From Candidatus Gastranaerophilales bacterium (GTDB taxonomy: Bacteria > Cyanobacteriota > Vampirovibrionia > Gastranaerophilales > Gastranaerophilaceae), in assembly GCA_947589425.1 (NCBI GenBank), contig CANQAV010000014.1, forward strand, positions 1 to 55,855: 55,855 bases of DNA. Direction: 5' to 3'. Both the position numbers and the translations under genes were made by a program. Numbering within the stretch: position 1 is the stretch's first letter; every line of letters begins with the position of its first letter. The notes under the pieces were generated by a model. That model made no database searches and was not told the origin of the DNA. It worked only from the letters and a program-made list of their open reading frames with translations. This document shows positions 17,489 to 25,286 of this stretch, in pieces.

Positions 17489-18251
17489 ACATTAATTTTC
17501 TTTGTTTTGATATTTCATCAAATAATTTAATTTTCTCAAAATCACTTAAATTTTTCAAGTAATCAAGCTTTTTTTGAAGCAATTCAAAAGTGTTCAAAAT
17601 ATTTTTTTCGTTATTTTTAAACATACCTAAAGCTAAGTCGCTGTTTGTCATCGCAAGGCGGGTCATATCCCGAAAACCGCTTGAGGCGATGCGTTTTGCT
17701 TCATCCTGTGCGCAATCAAAAAGAAGAAAAGCTAAAATAGCGGGAAGATGAGATACCTGTGCGCAGAGGGCATCATGGTTTTTCATATCAATTAAAACAG
17801 GCTTTGCGCCAAGAGCCTTAATTATATCTTCAAGAATTTTATTTTCTTTACCTATTAGCCACCTTGCTCCTTGAAAAAGCTCTTTATCGCCGGCATGAAA
17901 ACCTGTTTTTGTGCTTCCCGCCATGGGGTGGGATAAAATAAAATTAAAATTATATTCCCTGTTTGCCAAATCACCTTTTATTGAGGCGCAATCGCATACA
18001 ATTGTTTTTTTATTCAAAAATGAATTGAGTTTTAAAAGCACTTCCTCGGTTTTTGAGTAGTATGAGCAAACAAAGACTATATCGCTTTCTTTAAGGATTT
18101 TTATATCATCAGAAGCATATTCGCTGTATTTTAGAGCTTCCTTATAACAGGATTTTGAAAAACAGCGGATTTTATAATTTTTGTTGTTTGAAAGTCCTTT
18201 TAAAATTGAAGCTCCGATTAGTCCGAGCCCTGCTATTCCTACGTTTATCAT
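17460..18251 (-). CDS. tyrA: prephenate dehydrogenase TyrA
   Basis: A 263-residue NAD(P)-dependent dehydrogenase of the prephenate/arogenate group in tyrosine synthesis. The Rossmann motif is GIAGLGLIGAS (4-14). The catalytic His lies in LSHPMAGSTKTGF (about 110), and VSHLPAILAF and SSGFRDMTRLA form the substrate side. No ACT domain is present, so it is the short, probably unregulated form. The ATG has no ribosome site; TATAAT ends 6 nt upstream, suggesting a leaderless mRNA. It leads a two-gene operon with the LptF/G permease, a metabolic mismatch that is probably only positional. Confidence 0.88.
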   Translation of the reverse strand: MINVGIAGLGLIGASILKGLSNNKNYKIRCFSKSCYKEALKYSEYASDDIKILKESDIVFVCSYYSKTEEVLLKLNSFLNKKTIVCDCASIKGDLANREYNFNFILSHPMAGSTKTGFHAGDKELFQGARWLIGKENKILEDIIKALGAKPVLIDMKNHDALCAQVSHLPAILAFLLFDCAQDEAKRIASSGFRDMTRLAMTNSDLALGMFKNNEKNILNTFELLQKKLDYLKNLSDFEKIKLFDEISKQRKLMYDNDGKNIL

Positions 18252-18257
18252 AGAGTT

Positions 18258-18263
18258 ATTATA
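18258..18263 (-). promoter_or_regulatory. -10 box 6 nt before tyrA
   Basis: TATAAT on the minus strand, 6 nt from the tyrA ATG and with no Shine-Dalgarno site between them. No convincing -35. Confidence 0.5.
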
Positions 18264-18333
18264 TAATAAATTTTACAAATTTTGTTATAAATTTTTTTAG
18301 TATATAATTTATTTAACAGTTTTGGAGTTGAAA

Positions 18334-18846
18334 ATGACGCAGGAATATATAAAAAAAGGACGTGCTTTTAAATTCGGAGACAATATTTCAACAGACCATA
18401 TCGCTCCCGGACGTTTATTTCATTTGAGAAATAATCTTGAAGAGTTTGCTTTGCATGTATTGGAAGATGCAGATAAAGATTTCGCATCCAAAGTACAAAA
18501 AGGCGATTTTATTGTTGCGGGAAATAATTTCGGTCTGGGTTCATCCCGAGAACATGCTCCACAGATAATTAAAATTACTGGAGTAGGTGCCGTGATTGCA
18601 AAATCATTTGCAAGAATATTTTATCGAAACGCAATAAATATCGGGCTTTTAGCTGTCGAATGTGATACGGATAAAATTGATGCGGGCGACAACCTTGAAC
18701 TTGATATTAAAAACGGGATTTTAAAAGACCTTACAAAAAATATTGAGCTTGAGATTACCCCGCTTCCGGATGTTATGATTAAGCTTCTTCAAGACGGCGG
18801 ATTGGTTGAACATTTAAATAAGAACGGGGATTTTAAACTTGTATAA
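18334..18846 (+). CDS. aconitase/isopropylmalate isomerase-type small subunit
   Basis: A 170-residue swivel-domain protein of the LeuD / homoaconitase small-subunit type. FGDNISTDHIAPGR (near 11-24) and GNNFGLGSSREHAP (about 58-71) are the substrate-binding motifs. The ATG at 18334 has GGAG 7 nt upstream; an earlier TTG is part of that site. The next gene encodes an isocitrate-type dehydrogenase and overlaps by 8 nt. The pair therefore probably acts on citrate/isocitrate (or homocitrate) rather than isopropylmalate. The large [4Fe-4S] subunit needed for activity is not in the window. Confidence 0.82.
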   Translation: MTQEYIKKGRAFKFGDNISTDHIAPGRLFHLRNNLEEFALHVLEDADKDFASKVQKGDFIVAGNNFGLGSSREHAPQIIKITGVGAVIAKSFARIFYRNAINIGLLAVECDTDKIDAGDNLELDIKNGILKDLTKNIELEITPLPDVMIKLLQDGGLVEHLNKNGDFKLV

Positions 18847-19840
18847 TATAACTTTAATCGAAGGGGACGGAATTGGGCCTGAAATTGTTTCAAGTACGGT
18901 TAAAATTCTTGAAGCTTCCGGTGTAAAAATTAACTGGGAAAGATGTTTGGCGGGTGTTAAAGCACGGGAAAAAACGGGAAAACTCCTGCCTGATGAAACC
19001 CTGAATTCAATCAAAAAAAATAAAGTTGCTCTTAAAGCTCCTCTCTTAACTCCCGTTGGAGAAGGGTTTAAGTCAATAAATGTTACTTTAAGACAATATT
19101 TCAATTTATATGCAAATGTTCGTCCGTCAAAAAATCTTCCTTCAATTAATACTCCGTTTAAAAATGTTGATTTGGTTGTTATAAGAGAAAATACCGAAGA
19201 TATCTATGCGGGGCTTGAAAAAGAGATTGATAAAGATACAATCCACGGAATTAAGCTCATAACCCGCAGGGCATCTGAAAATATTTGTAATTACGCTTTT
19301 AATTACGCACTAAAAAATAAAAGACAAGAGGTTGCGGTTGTCACAAAAGCAAACATATCAAAGCTTGCGGACGGCATGTTTTTAAATTGTTTCAGAGAAG
19401 TACAAAAAAAATACCCTGAAATTAAGACAAGAGAAATTCTTGTCGATAATTTGTGCATGCAGCTGGTCACAAATCCTTCACAGTTTGATGTTTTGGTTAT
19501 GCCGAATTTATACGGCGATATCGTATCAGATCTTTGTGCGGGATTAATCGGCGGTTTGGGCGTTGCAAAAAGTGCCAACATGGGAGATGATTGTGCAATT
19601 TTTGAAGCTGTGCACGGTTGTGCGCCCGATATTGCGGGAAAAAATATTGCAAATCCAATGGGGCTTTTAGGAAGCGCCGTTATGATGTTAAAATATTTGG
19701 GCGAAGAAGATTGTGCTCAAAAAATAGAAAATGCGCTTGAAAAAACTCTTGACCATGGCGGAATACTTCCTTATGATTTAGGGGGAAAAGCCACATTAGA
19801 CGAATTTACGGATAAAATCATCGAAAATATGACAGTATAG
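18839..19840 (+). CDS. NAD-dependent isocitrate dehydrogenase-type enzyme
   Basis: A 333-residue beta-decarboxylating dehydrogenase. The N-terminus [23 protein letters not shown] (about 118-128) and [11 protein letters not shown] (about 222-232) define the family. The phosphate-loop residues SINVTLR (about 81-87) have the Ser and Asn used by isocitrate dehydrogenases; isopropylmalate dehydrogenases carry a different leucine-rich loop there. The closest type is NAD-IDH, with homoisocitrate dehydrogenase as an alternative. The start is TTG at 18839 with GGGGA 8 nt upstream, the only start before the motif. It is translationally coupled to the LeuD-like gene, giving a short citrate-to-2-oxoglutarate operon. 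Confidence 0.85.
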   Translation: MYNITLIEGDGIGPEIVSSTVKILEASGVKINWERCLAGVKAREKTGKLLPDETLNSIKKNKVALKAPLLTPVGEGFKSINVTLRQYFNLYANVRPSKNLPSINTPFKNVDLVVIRENTEDIYAGLEKEIDKDTIHGIKLITRRASENICNYAFNYALKNKRQEVAVVTKANISKLADGMFLNCFREVQKKYPEIKTREILVDNLCMQLVTNPSQFDVLVMPNLYGDIVSDLCAGLIGGLGVAKSANMGDDCAIFEAVHGCAPDIAGKNIANPMGLLGSAVMMLKYLGEEDCAQKIENALEKTLDHGGILPYDLGGKATLDEFTDKIIENMTV

Positions 19841-19857
19841 AAAAGGAGAAAAGAAAA

Positions 19858-20391
19858 ATGGCAAAATGGGTATGTTCAGTATGCGGTTACACGGTTGAAG
19901 GCGCTAATCCTCCCGAAAAATGCCCCCAGTGCGGTGCTTTAAAATTTAACGAAGCAAAAGCAAGCGCAGGCTGGGCTTGTGAACATAAAGTAGGCGAAGG
20001 AAAAGACGTTGACCCCGTTGTACTTCAAGGATTAAAAGACCACTTTGCAGGTGAATGTACTGAAGTAGGTATGTATTTAGCTATGTCAAGAGTTGCGGAC
20101 AGAGAAGGCTATCCCGAAGCTGCCGAAGCTTATAAAAGAATAGCTTACGAAGAAGCGGAACACGCTGCAAAATTCGCTGAATTATTGGGCGAAGTTGTAA
20201 CTCCTTCAACTAAAGAAAATCTTACTTTAAGGGCTGAAGCCGAAGGCGGTGCCTGCCTTGCAAAACTTGAAATCGCATCCCGTGCAAAACAATTAGGATA
20301 TGATGCAATTCACGACACCGTTCATGAAATGGCAAAAGATGAAGCACGCCACGGTGCGGCATTTAAAGGATTGCTTGAAAGATTATTCTAA
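19858..20391 (+). CDS. reverse-type rubrerythrin
   Basis: A 177-residue peroxide-reducing protein with the domains in reversed order. An N-terminal rubredoxin-like iron site (WVCSVCGY and CPQCG, residues 5-26) precedes the diiron four-helix bundle (about 55-177) with its carboxylate motifs ([41 protein letters not shown]). In anaerobes these proteins reduce hydrogen peroxide in the cytoplasm using rubredoxin or NADH oxidoreductases. An AAAAGGAG site and a strong terminator suggest high expression. It follows the dehydrogenase gene by 17 nt. Its presence implies an anaerobic or microaerobic lifestyle. Confidence 0.9.
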   Translation: MAKWVCSVCGYTVEGANPPEKCPQCGALKFNEAKASAGWACEHKVGEGKDVDPVVLQGLKDHFAGECTEVGMYLAMSRVADREGYPEAAEAYKRIAYEEAEHAAKFAELLGEVVTPSTKENLTLRAEAEGGACLAKLEIASRAKQLGYDAIHDTVHEMAKDEARHGAAFKGLLERLF

Positions 20392-20410
20392 AAATAATTT
20401 TTTATTATTC

Positions 20411-20438
20411 AAAAAGCAGGGCAGCCTGCTTTTTTTTA
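20411..20438 (+). terminator. rho-independent terminator after rubrerythrin
   Basis: A perfect 10-bp stem AAAAAGCAGG / CCTGCTTTTT with a 4-nt loop and a run of eight T. Confidence 0.9.
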
Positions 20439-20467
20439 TGTTAAAATATGAAAAAAGAAAGGAATTT

Positions 20468-21103
20468 ATGGGGCTTATTAATTGGATTAATACAATCAAA
20501 GAAGATATTAACGTAATTGTTGAAAAAGATGCCGCAGCAAAAAGCATTTTTGAAGTTATGTTTCTGTATCAGGGTTTTCATGTCATTTTAGCCCACAGAA
20601 TTGCGCACAAACTTTTAATGTGGAAAATTCCTTTTATTCCGAGGTTAATTTCTCAAATTGCAAGATTTTTAACGGGAATTGAAATTCATCCCGGTGCGCA
20701 GATAGGAAAAAGATTTTTTATAGACCACGGAATGGGTGTTGTAATAGGTGAAACAACGATTATAAAAGATGATGTTTTAATATATCAAGGTGTTACCTTG
20801 GGGGGAACGGGAAAAGAAAAAGGAAAGCGCCACCCCACAATCGGAAACTTTGTAACAATAGGCGCCGGAGCTAAAGTTTTGGGAAATATTGAAATAGGCG
20901 ACTACAGCTCAATCGGCGCCGGCTCGGTTGTAATTGATAATGTGGGAGAACACTGCACGGTTGTCGGCGTTCCGGGGCGGATTGTAAAACAGAAAAGATA
21001 TGTCGAAGGACAGCTTGAACACAACAGAATTCCGGACCCTGTTACGTGCGAGCTCAACAGATTAAAATATGAGCTTTTGGAATTAAAAGAAAAATTAAAG
21101 TGA
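20468..21103 (+). CDS. cysE: serine O-acetyltransferase CysE
   Basis: A 211-residue hexapeptide-repeat enzyme that makes O-acetylserine from serine and acetyl-CoA for cysteine synthesis. After a helical N-terminal part come left-handed beta-helix repeats ([24 protein letters not shown], about 68-91) with the catalytic His in [14 protein letters not shown], and the C-terminal VVGVPGR. The ATG at 20468 has AAGGA 5 nt upstream. It stands alone just after the rubrerythrin terminator and is convergent with bioB, overlapping its end by 9 nt. The N-terminus is shorter than in E. coli CysE, as is usual outside Proteobacteria. Confidence 0.92.
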   Translation: MGLINWINTIKEDINVIVEKDAAAKSIFEVMFLYQGFHVILAHRIAHKLLMWKIPFIPRLISQIARFLTGIEIHPGAQIGKRFFIDHGMGVVIGETTIIKDDVLIYQGVTLGGTGKEKGKRHPTIGNFVTIGAGAKVLGNIEIGDYSSIGAGSVVIDNVGEHCTVVGVPGRIVKQKRYVEGQLEHNRIPDPVTCELNRLKYELLELKEKLK

Positions 21104-22012
21104 TTTTATTTTTTTCCCTGCGGAAATAACTTTTTTTGCATCTTCTTGTGCGCTAAAACCTGTTGTTGTAAGGTAATTTCCGACAATTGCACTATCCAGA
21201 GCATATTTCATTAAACGAAGTATATTTTCTTCGCTCAACCTTGCTTTTTTACCTCCCGCAAGGCGGATTGAGGATTTGGGGTTGGAAATTTTAAAGATTG
21301 CAACAGTTCTTAAAATATTTTCTTCATCAATTTTATCAAAGTAATTTTCAAAAGGAGTGCCCTTAATCGGGGTTAAAATATTAACGGGGATGCTTTCGGG
21401 TTCAATTTGAGCAAGTTCAAGCGCCATTTCAATTCTTTGCTCTTTGGTTTCTCCCATTCCGATAATTACCCCGCAGCAAAGTTCAATTCCCGCTTCTTTG
21501 ACATATTTGCAGGTATTTATCCTGTCATGCCAAGAGTGGGTTGAACAGATTTCATTGTGATAACTCTCTGAAGTATTTATGTTGTGGTGATATCTTGTAA
21601 GCCCCGCCTCTTTTAATTGTTTAGCCTGTTTTGGTGTTAAGATGCCTAAACTGGCACAGCTTTTAAGGTTTAGGGAGTTAATTTCTTTAATCATTTTTAA
21701 AAGTTCATCAAAATCTTTTGCTTCATCCGGAGTTTTGCCCGATGTCACGATTGCAAAATTTATTGCGCCGTTTCTTTTTGATTCAAGCGCAGTTTTTTTA
21801 ACTTCTTCAATTGAAACAAGAGGATGAGTATAAATATCTGTATTATAGCGGGTTGACTGAGCGCAGTATTTGCAATCCTGAGAACATTTCCCCGTTCTTG
21901 CCGAAATAAGAGAGCAGAATTCAAACTCTTTAAAGGTATATTTTTGTGCTTCTTTTAAAAGCTCATCAAGTTCAAGATTATATAATTTTAAAAGTTCTTC
22001 TTTAGTTTTCAT
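21095..22012 (-). CDS. bioB: biotin synthase BioB
   Basis: A 305-residue radical-SAM enzyme inserting sulfur into dethiobiotin. The [4Fe-4S] motif [11 protein letters not shown] (C43, C47, C50) is followed by the biotin-synthase residues [18 protein letters not shown] and the C-terminal [10 protein letters not shown] with the conserved Arg. An upstream ATG (22021) would add three residues; neither has a ribosome site. TATAAT ends 7 nt before the ATG at 22012. It is divergent from bioD with only 14-23 bp between the starts, so the promoters overlap. It belongs to the second biotin locus of the window. Confidence 0.95.
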   Translation of the reverse strand: MKTKEELLKLYNLELDELLKEAQKYTFKEFEFCSLISARTGKCSQDCKYCAQSTRYNTDIYTHPLVSIEEVKKTALESKRNGAINFAIVTSGKTPDEAKDFDELLKMIKEINSLNLKSCASLGILTPKQAKQLKEAGLTRYHHNINTSESYHNEICSTHSWHDRINTCKYVKEAGIELCCGVIIGMGETKEQRIEMALELAQIEPESIPVNILTPIKGTPFENYFDKIDEENILRTVAIFKISNPKSSIRLAGGKKARLSEENILRLMKYALDSAIVGNYLTTTGFSAQEDAKKVISAGKKIKSL

Positions 22013-22019
22013 AACTTTC

Positions 22020-22027
22020 ATTATACT
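22020..22027. promoter_or_regulatory. overlapping divergent -10 elements of bioB and bioD
   Basis: TATACT (22022-22027, plus) ends 8 nt before the bioD ATG. On the minus strand TATAAT (22025 to 22020) ends 7 nt before the bioB ATG at 22012. The two hexamers overlap, and neither gene has a Shine-Dalgarno site, so both mRNAs may be leaderless. RNA polymerase could not occupy both at once. I saw no clear BirA-type palindrome. Confidence 0.5.
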
Positions 22028-22035
22028 ATAAAAAT

Positions 22036-22698
22036 ATGAAAAGCATTTTTATAACGGGAGTTGATACGGATATCGGAAAGACCTTTGTTTCTTTGGGGCT
22101 TTGTCTTAAACTATCCGAAGAAGGTAAAAAAACGGGTTATTTTAAGCCTTTTCAGAGCGGAGCAATAAAAAAAGATGGAAAATTATATGCTCCCGATATT
22201 GAAGAAATTAAAAAATATTCTTCTCGGGTAAGCTGTTCTTATTCATATCTTTTAGAAGGAGAAGTTTCCCCTTTTCTTGCATCATTACTTAATAATGTGA
22301 GGTTTGATTTTAAAAAAGTTAAGCAGGACTTATATAATTTTTCAAAAAACCTTGATTATGTAATTATCGAAGGAGCAGGGGGCTTATATTGCCCGATTTC
22401 TAAGGGTGTACTTTTTTGCGATTTGATAAAAGAATTAAATCAAGAAATTATAATTGTTACAACTCCTCATTTAGGAAGGCTTAACCATACTTTGATGACT
22501 GTTGAGTGTGCGAAATTAAATAATATTAAAATAAAAGGAATAATTATAAATAAAATTGAAAAAAATATGACACAATCCGAAACTAATTTTATAAAAGAAC
22601 TAAAAACTTTTTATAAAGGCGAGATTTTGGCTCAAATTCCATGCTTTAAAAATCCTTCAAAACAAGAAATCATAAAGTGTTTTAAAAATATAGTCTAA
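22036..22698 (+). CDS. bioD: dethiobiotin synthetase BioD
   Basis: A 220-residue P-loop enzyme closing the ureido ring of dethiobiotin using CO2 and ATP. The modified Walker A is GVDTDIGKTF (8-17). FKPFQSG (about 37-43) binds diaminononanoate, and VIIEGAGGLYCPIS (about 111-124) contains the second nucleotide motif. Length is normal. It starts 24 bp from the bioB start on the opposite strand. The next gene follows after 33 bp on the same strand. bioA, the preceding enzyme, is not in the window. Confidence 0.93.
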   Translation: MKSIFITGVDTDIGKTFVSLGLCLKLSEEGKKTGYFKPFQSGAIKKDGKLYAPDIEEIKKYSSRVSCSYSYLLEGEVSPFLASLLNNVRFDFKKVKQDLYNFSKNLDYVIIEGAGGLYCPISKGVLFCDLIKELNQEIIIVTTPHLGRLNHTLMTVECAKLNNIKIKGIIINKIEKNMTQSETNFIKELKTFYKGEILAQIPCFKNPSKQEIIKCFKNIV

Positions 22699-22731
22699 GG
22701 AAAATTATTTTTTCAGGGGTTTTATATCTGT

Positions 22732-23886
22732 ATGAAAATTACTTCAATAAAACCTCAAACTTTCTTTAAAGGGTATGATGCAAGACCCTTAAAAGGATTT
22801 ATTATGGGTACTTCCATAGGCGGTATTAAAAGCGAAATGAGAAGAATTCTTTCGGATGCGGGAAGAAAAACAAATGAACAATATGATGTTTTCTGCCTTG
22901 AAGAACAAGGAGTCTGCCAACAGGATATTGATTTTTTTTCAAAAGTGCCCTGGGTGCAGGATTTTGCTACCCTCAAAAACGGGCAGCTATACACGCTTTT
23001 TTTTGATGATGCTCTGGAGTGCATAAAAAGCGGGCTGGGCGTTAAAGAAAATGAAATGCAGAAAGCCAAAAAAATGCAAAATCCTTTTGCGTTTAATAAA
23101 ATTCATATTAAAGGCGGAAATATGTTTATCGTTAAAAACCCTCAAGGCAATGACGATATTTTTGTCGGAGAAAATGAATTTGAGAATTTTTCGCAGGATG
23201 AAATTAAAAAAATGTATAACGTTGATAATGTTATAAAAATACCGCAGGCTGATTTCCATCTTGACCTTTTTATGCGCCCGCTTGATAACCATAGAGTGCT
23301 TTTGGCGGATGATAACATGGCGCAGAATGTCTTGGTAAGTATTTTATCCGATTTAGTCGGATATATGAGAAAACCGGATTTTACTAACAGGGCTCAAGAA
23401 GAACAACTACAGTGTTATATGGCTTTAAAAAGTCTTGATAAAGCAATTCAGCTTTTTAATACAGGCAGAACATTTAACGCATATAAAAGCACGTCTGAAG
23501 TTGAAAAAGTTTTAAACGATAACGGTTATGAAGTTATAAAAACTCCTTCCCGTGTTTATTGTGCAGAAGAATGCCCCAAAGGGGAAAAACAGCTTTTTGT
23601 ATATCTTGCAAACTTTATGAATGCAAATGCGTTTCAAAATAAAAACGGCGATATAATTTTGATGACAAATCATTGTCTTTTGGATGATTTTCTAAATATT
23701 CCGCCTCAGATTAAAAAAGAAATAAAAGGAAGCCTTGAAAGCAGGTTTGTTGATTCCATTAAACAATATGTAAAAGAAGAAAACATATATTTTATAAAAG
23801 GCAAAAATAATGCAATAGCAGATAATATGCTTGCTCAAAATCAAGGGGGGATACACTGCTTCTGTGCGGAAATTCCAAAAGAATAA
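22732..23886 (+). CDS. PAD/agmatine-deiminase-like enzyme (GME superfamily)
   Basis: A 384-residue protein with the layout of guanidino-group-modifying enzymes. WVQD (74-77) stands where agmatine deiminase has WMRD, then comes GGN (128-130), a catalytic-type HLD (176-178) followed by DNHRVLLAD, and near the C-terminus GGIHC (372-376) with the nucleophilic Cys. All catalytic elements are in the right order, so deiminase or amidinotransferase chemistry on a guanidino substrate is plausible. The N-terminus IKPQTFFKGYDARPLKGF is not part of any agmatine deiminase I know. The substrate is unknown. It follows bioD by 33 nt and ends in a terminator. Confidence 0.65.
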   Translation: MKITSIKPQTFFKGYDARPLKGFIMGTSIGGIKSEMRRILSDAGRKTNEQYDVFCLEEQGVCQQDIDFFSKVPWVQDFATLKNGQLYTLFFDDALECIKSGLGVKENEMQKAKKMQNPFAFNKIHIKGGNMFIVKNPQGNDDIFVGENEFENFSQDEIKKMYNVDNVIKIPQADFHLDLFMRPLDNHRVLLADDNMAQNVLVSILSDLVGYMRKPDFTNRAQEEQLQCYMALKSLDKAIQLFNTGRTFNAYKSTSEVEKVLNDNGYEVIKTPSRVYCAEECPKGEKQLFVYLANFMNANAFQNKNGDIILMTNHCLLDDFLNIPPQIKKEIKGSLESRFVDSIKQYVKEENIYFIKGKNNAIADNMLAQNQGGIHCFCAEIPKE

Positions 23887-23912
23887 AAAAGCCTTATAAA
23901 AAGGCTTTTTTA
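23886..23912 (+). terminator. rho-independent terminator after the PAD-like gene
   Basis: A 10-bp stem AAAAAGCCTT / AAGGCTTTTT with a 5-nt loop, ending in T-runs in both directions. It may also terminate tRNA-Gly on the minus strand. Confidence 0.85.
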
Positions 23913-23914
23913 TT

Positions 23915-23987
23915 AGCGGAAGACGGGGTTCGAACCCGCAACATCCTGCTTGGAAGGCAGGTACTCTACCAATTGAGTTACTTCCGC
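23915..23987 (-). tRNA. tRNA-Gly (TCC)
   Basis: On the minus strand the acceptor GCGGAAG pairs with CTTCCGC and the discriminator is T. The anticodon arm is CCTGC-CTTCCAA-GCAGG, giving TCC. The T-loop is GGTTCGAACCC. CCA is not encoded. It lies downstream of dapL on the same strand. Confidence 0.95.
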
Positions 23988-24041
23988 AAAAGTAACAACA
24001 TTATTTAATTATAAACATAAAATATTTGCAAGATATTTTAA

Positions 24042-25244
24042 TTATACTCCGACTGTCTTTAAAATATCCGAGAGCAATTTATCAACTCTTTCCATTGCCT
24101 CATAAGTATTTTCATAAGTTCCGAAGGAAGTAAGTCTGAAATATCCTTCGCCGTTTTTACCAAAGCCTGCTCCGGGTGTACCCACAACGGCAGAGTTTTC
24201 CAAAAGAAAATCAAAAAATTCCCAGCTTGTCATTTTATTCGGACATTCAAGCCATATATAAGGGGAATGTAATCCGCCCGTGAAGAAAATATTGTGTTTT
24301 TTCAAGGTGTTTGCGATTAATTTTGCATTTTCCTTGTAATAGTTGATATTTTCCATTATTTCTTTTTGACCTTCCGGTGTAAATACTGCTTGTGCGCCCC
24401 TTTGAATAATGTATGGAACACCGTTAAATTTTGTTGTTTGGCGTCTAAGCCACATTTTATTAAGGGACATTCCTTCATTTACAAGGTTTTTGGGTACTAT
24501 TGTATAACCTAGCCTTGTGCCTGTAAAACCTGCGGTTTTAGAAAGGGAACAAAATTCAATTGCGCAATCTTTTGCTCCTTTTATTTCATATATGCTTCTT
24601 GGAAGATTAGTGTCGGAAATGAAGCATTCATAAGCCGAATCAAATAAAATTATTGCATTATTTTCTTTTGCCCACTCAACCCACGTTTCAAGCTGTTTTC
24701 TGTTATATACCGCACCTGTCGGGTTATTGGGCGAGCAAAGATATACAATATCGGCATGGCTATTTTCGGGCATGGGAAGAAAATTGTTTTCTTTATCTGC
24801 TTTTAAAAATTCAATTTCTCTTCCATGCATTGTGTTTGTATCAACATAAACGGGATAAACGGGGTCGGGAATAAGGACTTTATTATCTTTTGAGAAAATA
24901 TCCAAAATATTTCCCAAATCCGATTTTGCGCCGTCTGAGATGAATATTTCGTCAATATCGAGTTCGACATTTCTTTTTTGATAATATTTTTGGATTTCTT
25001 CTTTTAAAAAATCATAACCCTGTTCGGGGCCGTAACCTCTGAAACCTTCTTTTGTGCCCATTTCGTTTGATGCTTTGATTAAGGCTTCAACAACGCTTTT
25101 GCATAAAGGCCTTGTAACATCCCCTATTCCTAAGCGTATTATTTTTTTATCGGGATGTTGTGCGCTATATTCGTTTACTTTCTTTGCAATGGTTGAAAAC
25201 AGATAGCTTTCTTCAAGCTTTTTATAATTTTCGTTGATTTTCAT
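24042..25244 (-). CDS. dapL: LL-diaminopimelate aminotransferase DapL
   Basis: A 400-residue class I/II aminotransferase making LL-diaminopimelate directly from tetrahydrodipicolinate, the short lysine/peptidoglycan route of Cyanobacteria, Chlamydiae and plants. Typical are IRLGIGDVTRPL near the N-terminus, GYGPEQGYDFL, CSPNNPTGAVY, the Schiff-base Lys in CSLSKTAGFTGTRLGY and the C-terminal GFGKNGEGYFRLTSF. The ATG at 25244 has AGAGGA 6 nt upstream; a longer reading from 25283 lacks a site. It ends 42 nt from the DUF1822-like gene and is probably co-transcribed with it. DapL suggests that dapC/dapE-type succinylase steps are absent. Confidence 0.95.
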   Translation of the reverse strand: MKINENYKKLEESYLFSTIAKKVNEYSAQHPDKKIIRLGIGDVTRPLCKSVVEALIKASNEMGTKEGFRGYGPEQGYDFLKEEIQKYYQKRNVELDIDEIFISDGAKSDLGNILDIFSKDNKVLIPDPVYPVYVDTNTMHGREIEFLKADKENNFLPMPENSHADIVYLCSPNNPTGAVYNRKQLETWVEWAKENNAIILFDSAYECFISDTNLPRSIYEIKGAKDCAIEFCSLSKTAGFTGTRLGYTIVPKNLVNEGMSLNKMWLRRQTTKFNGVPYIIQRGAQAVFTPEGQKEIMENINYYKENAKLIANTLKKHNIFFTGGLHSPYIWLECPNKMTSWEFFDFLLENSAVVGTPGAGFGKNGEGYFRLTSFGTYENTYEAMERVDKLLSDILKTVGV

Positions 25245-25286
25245 TAAGTCCTCTTTTCGTTTTTCAAGAGGATTATATTTCAAAAA

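Noticed and set aside
23051-23292. Overlapping small frames within the PAD-like gene
   Set aside because: They lie inside a gene with a full catalytic motif set and have no initiation signals.
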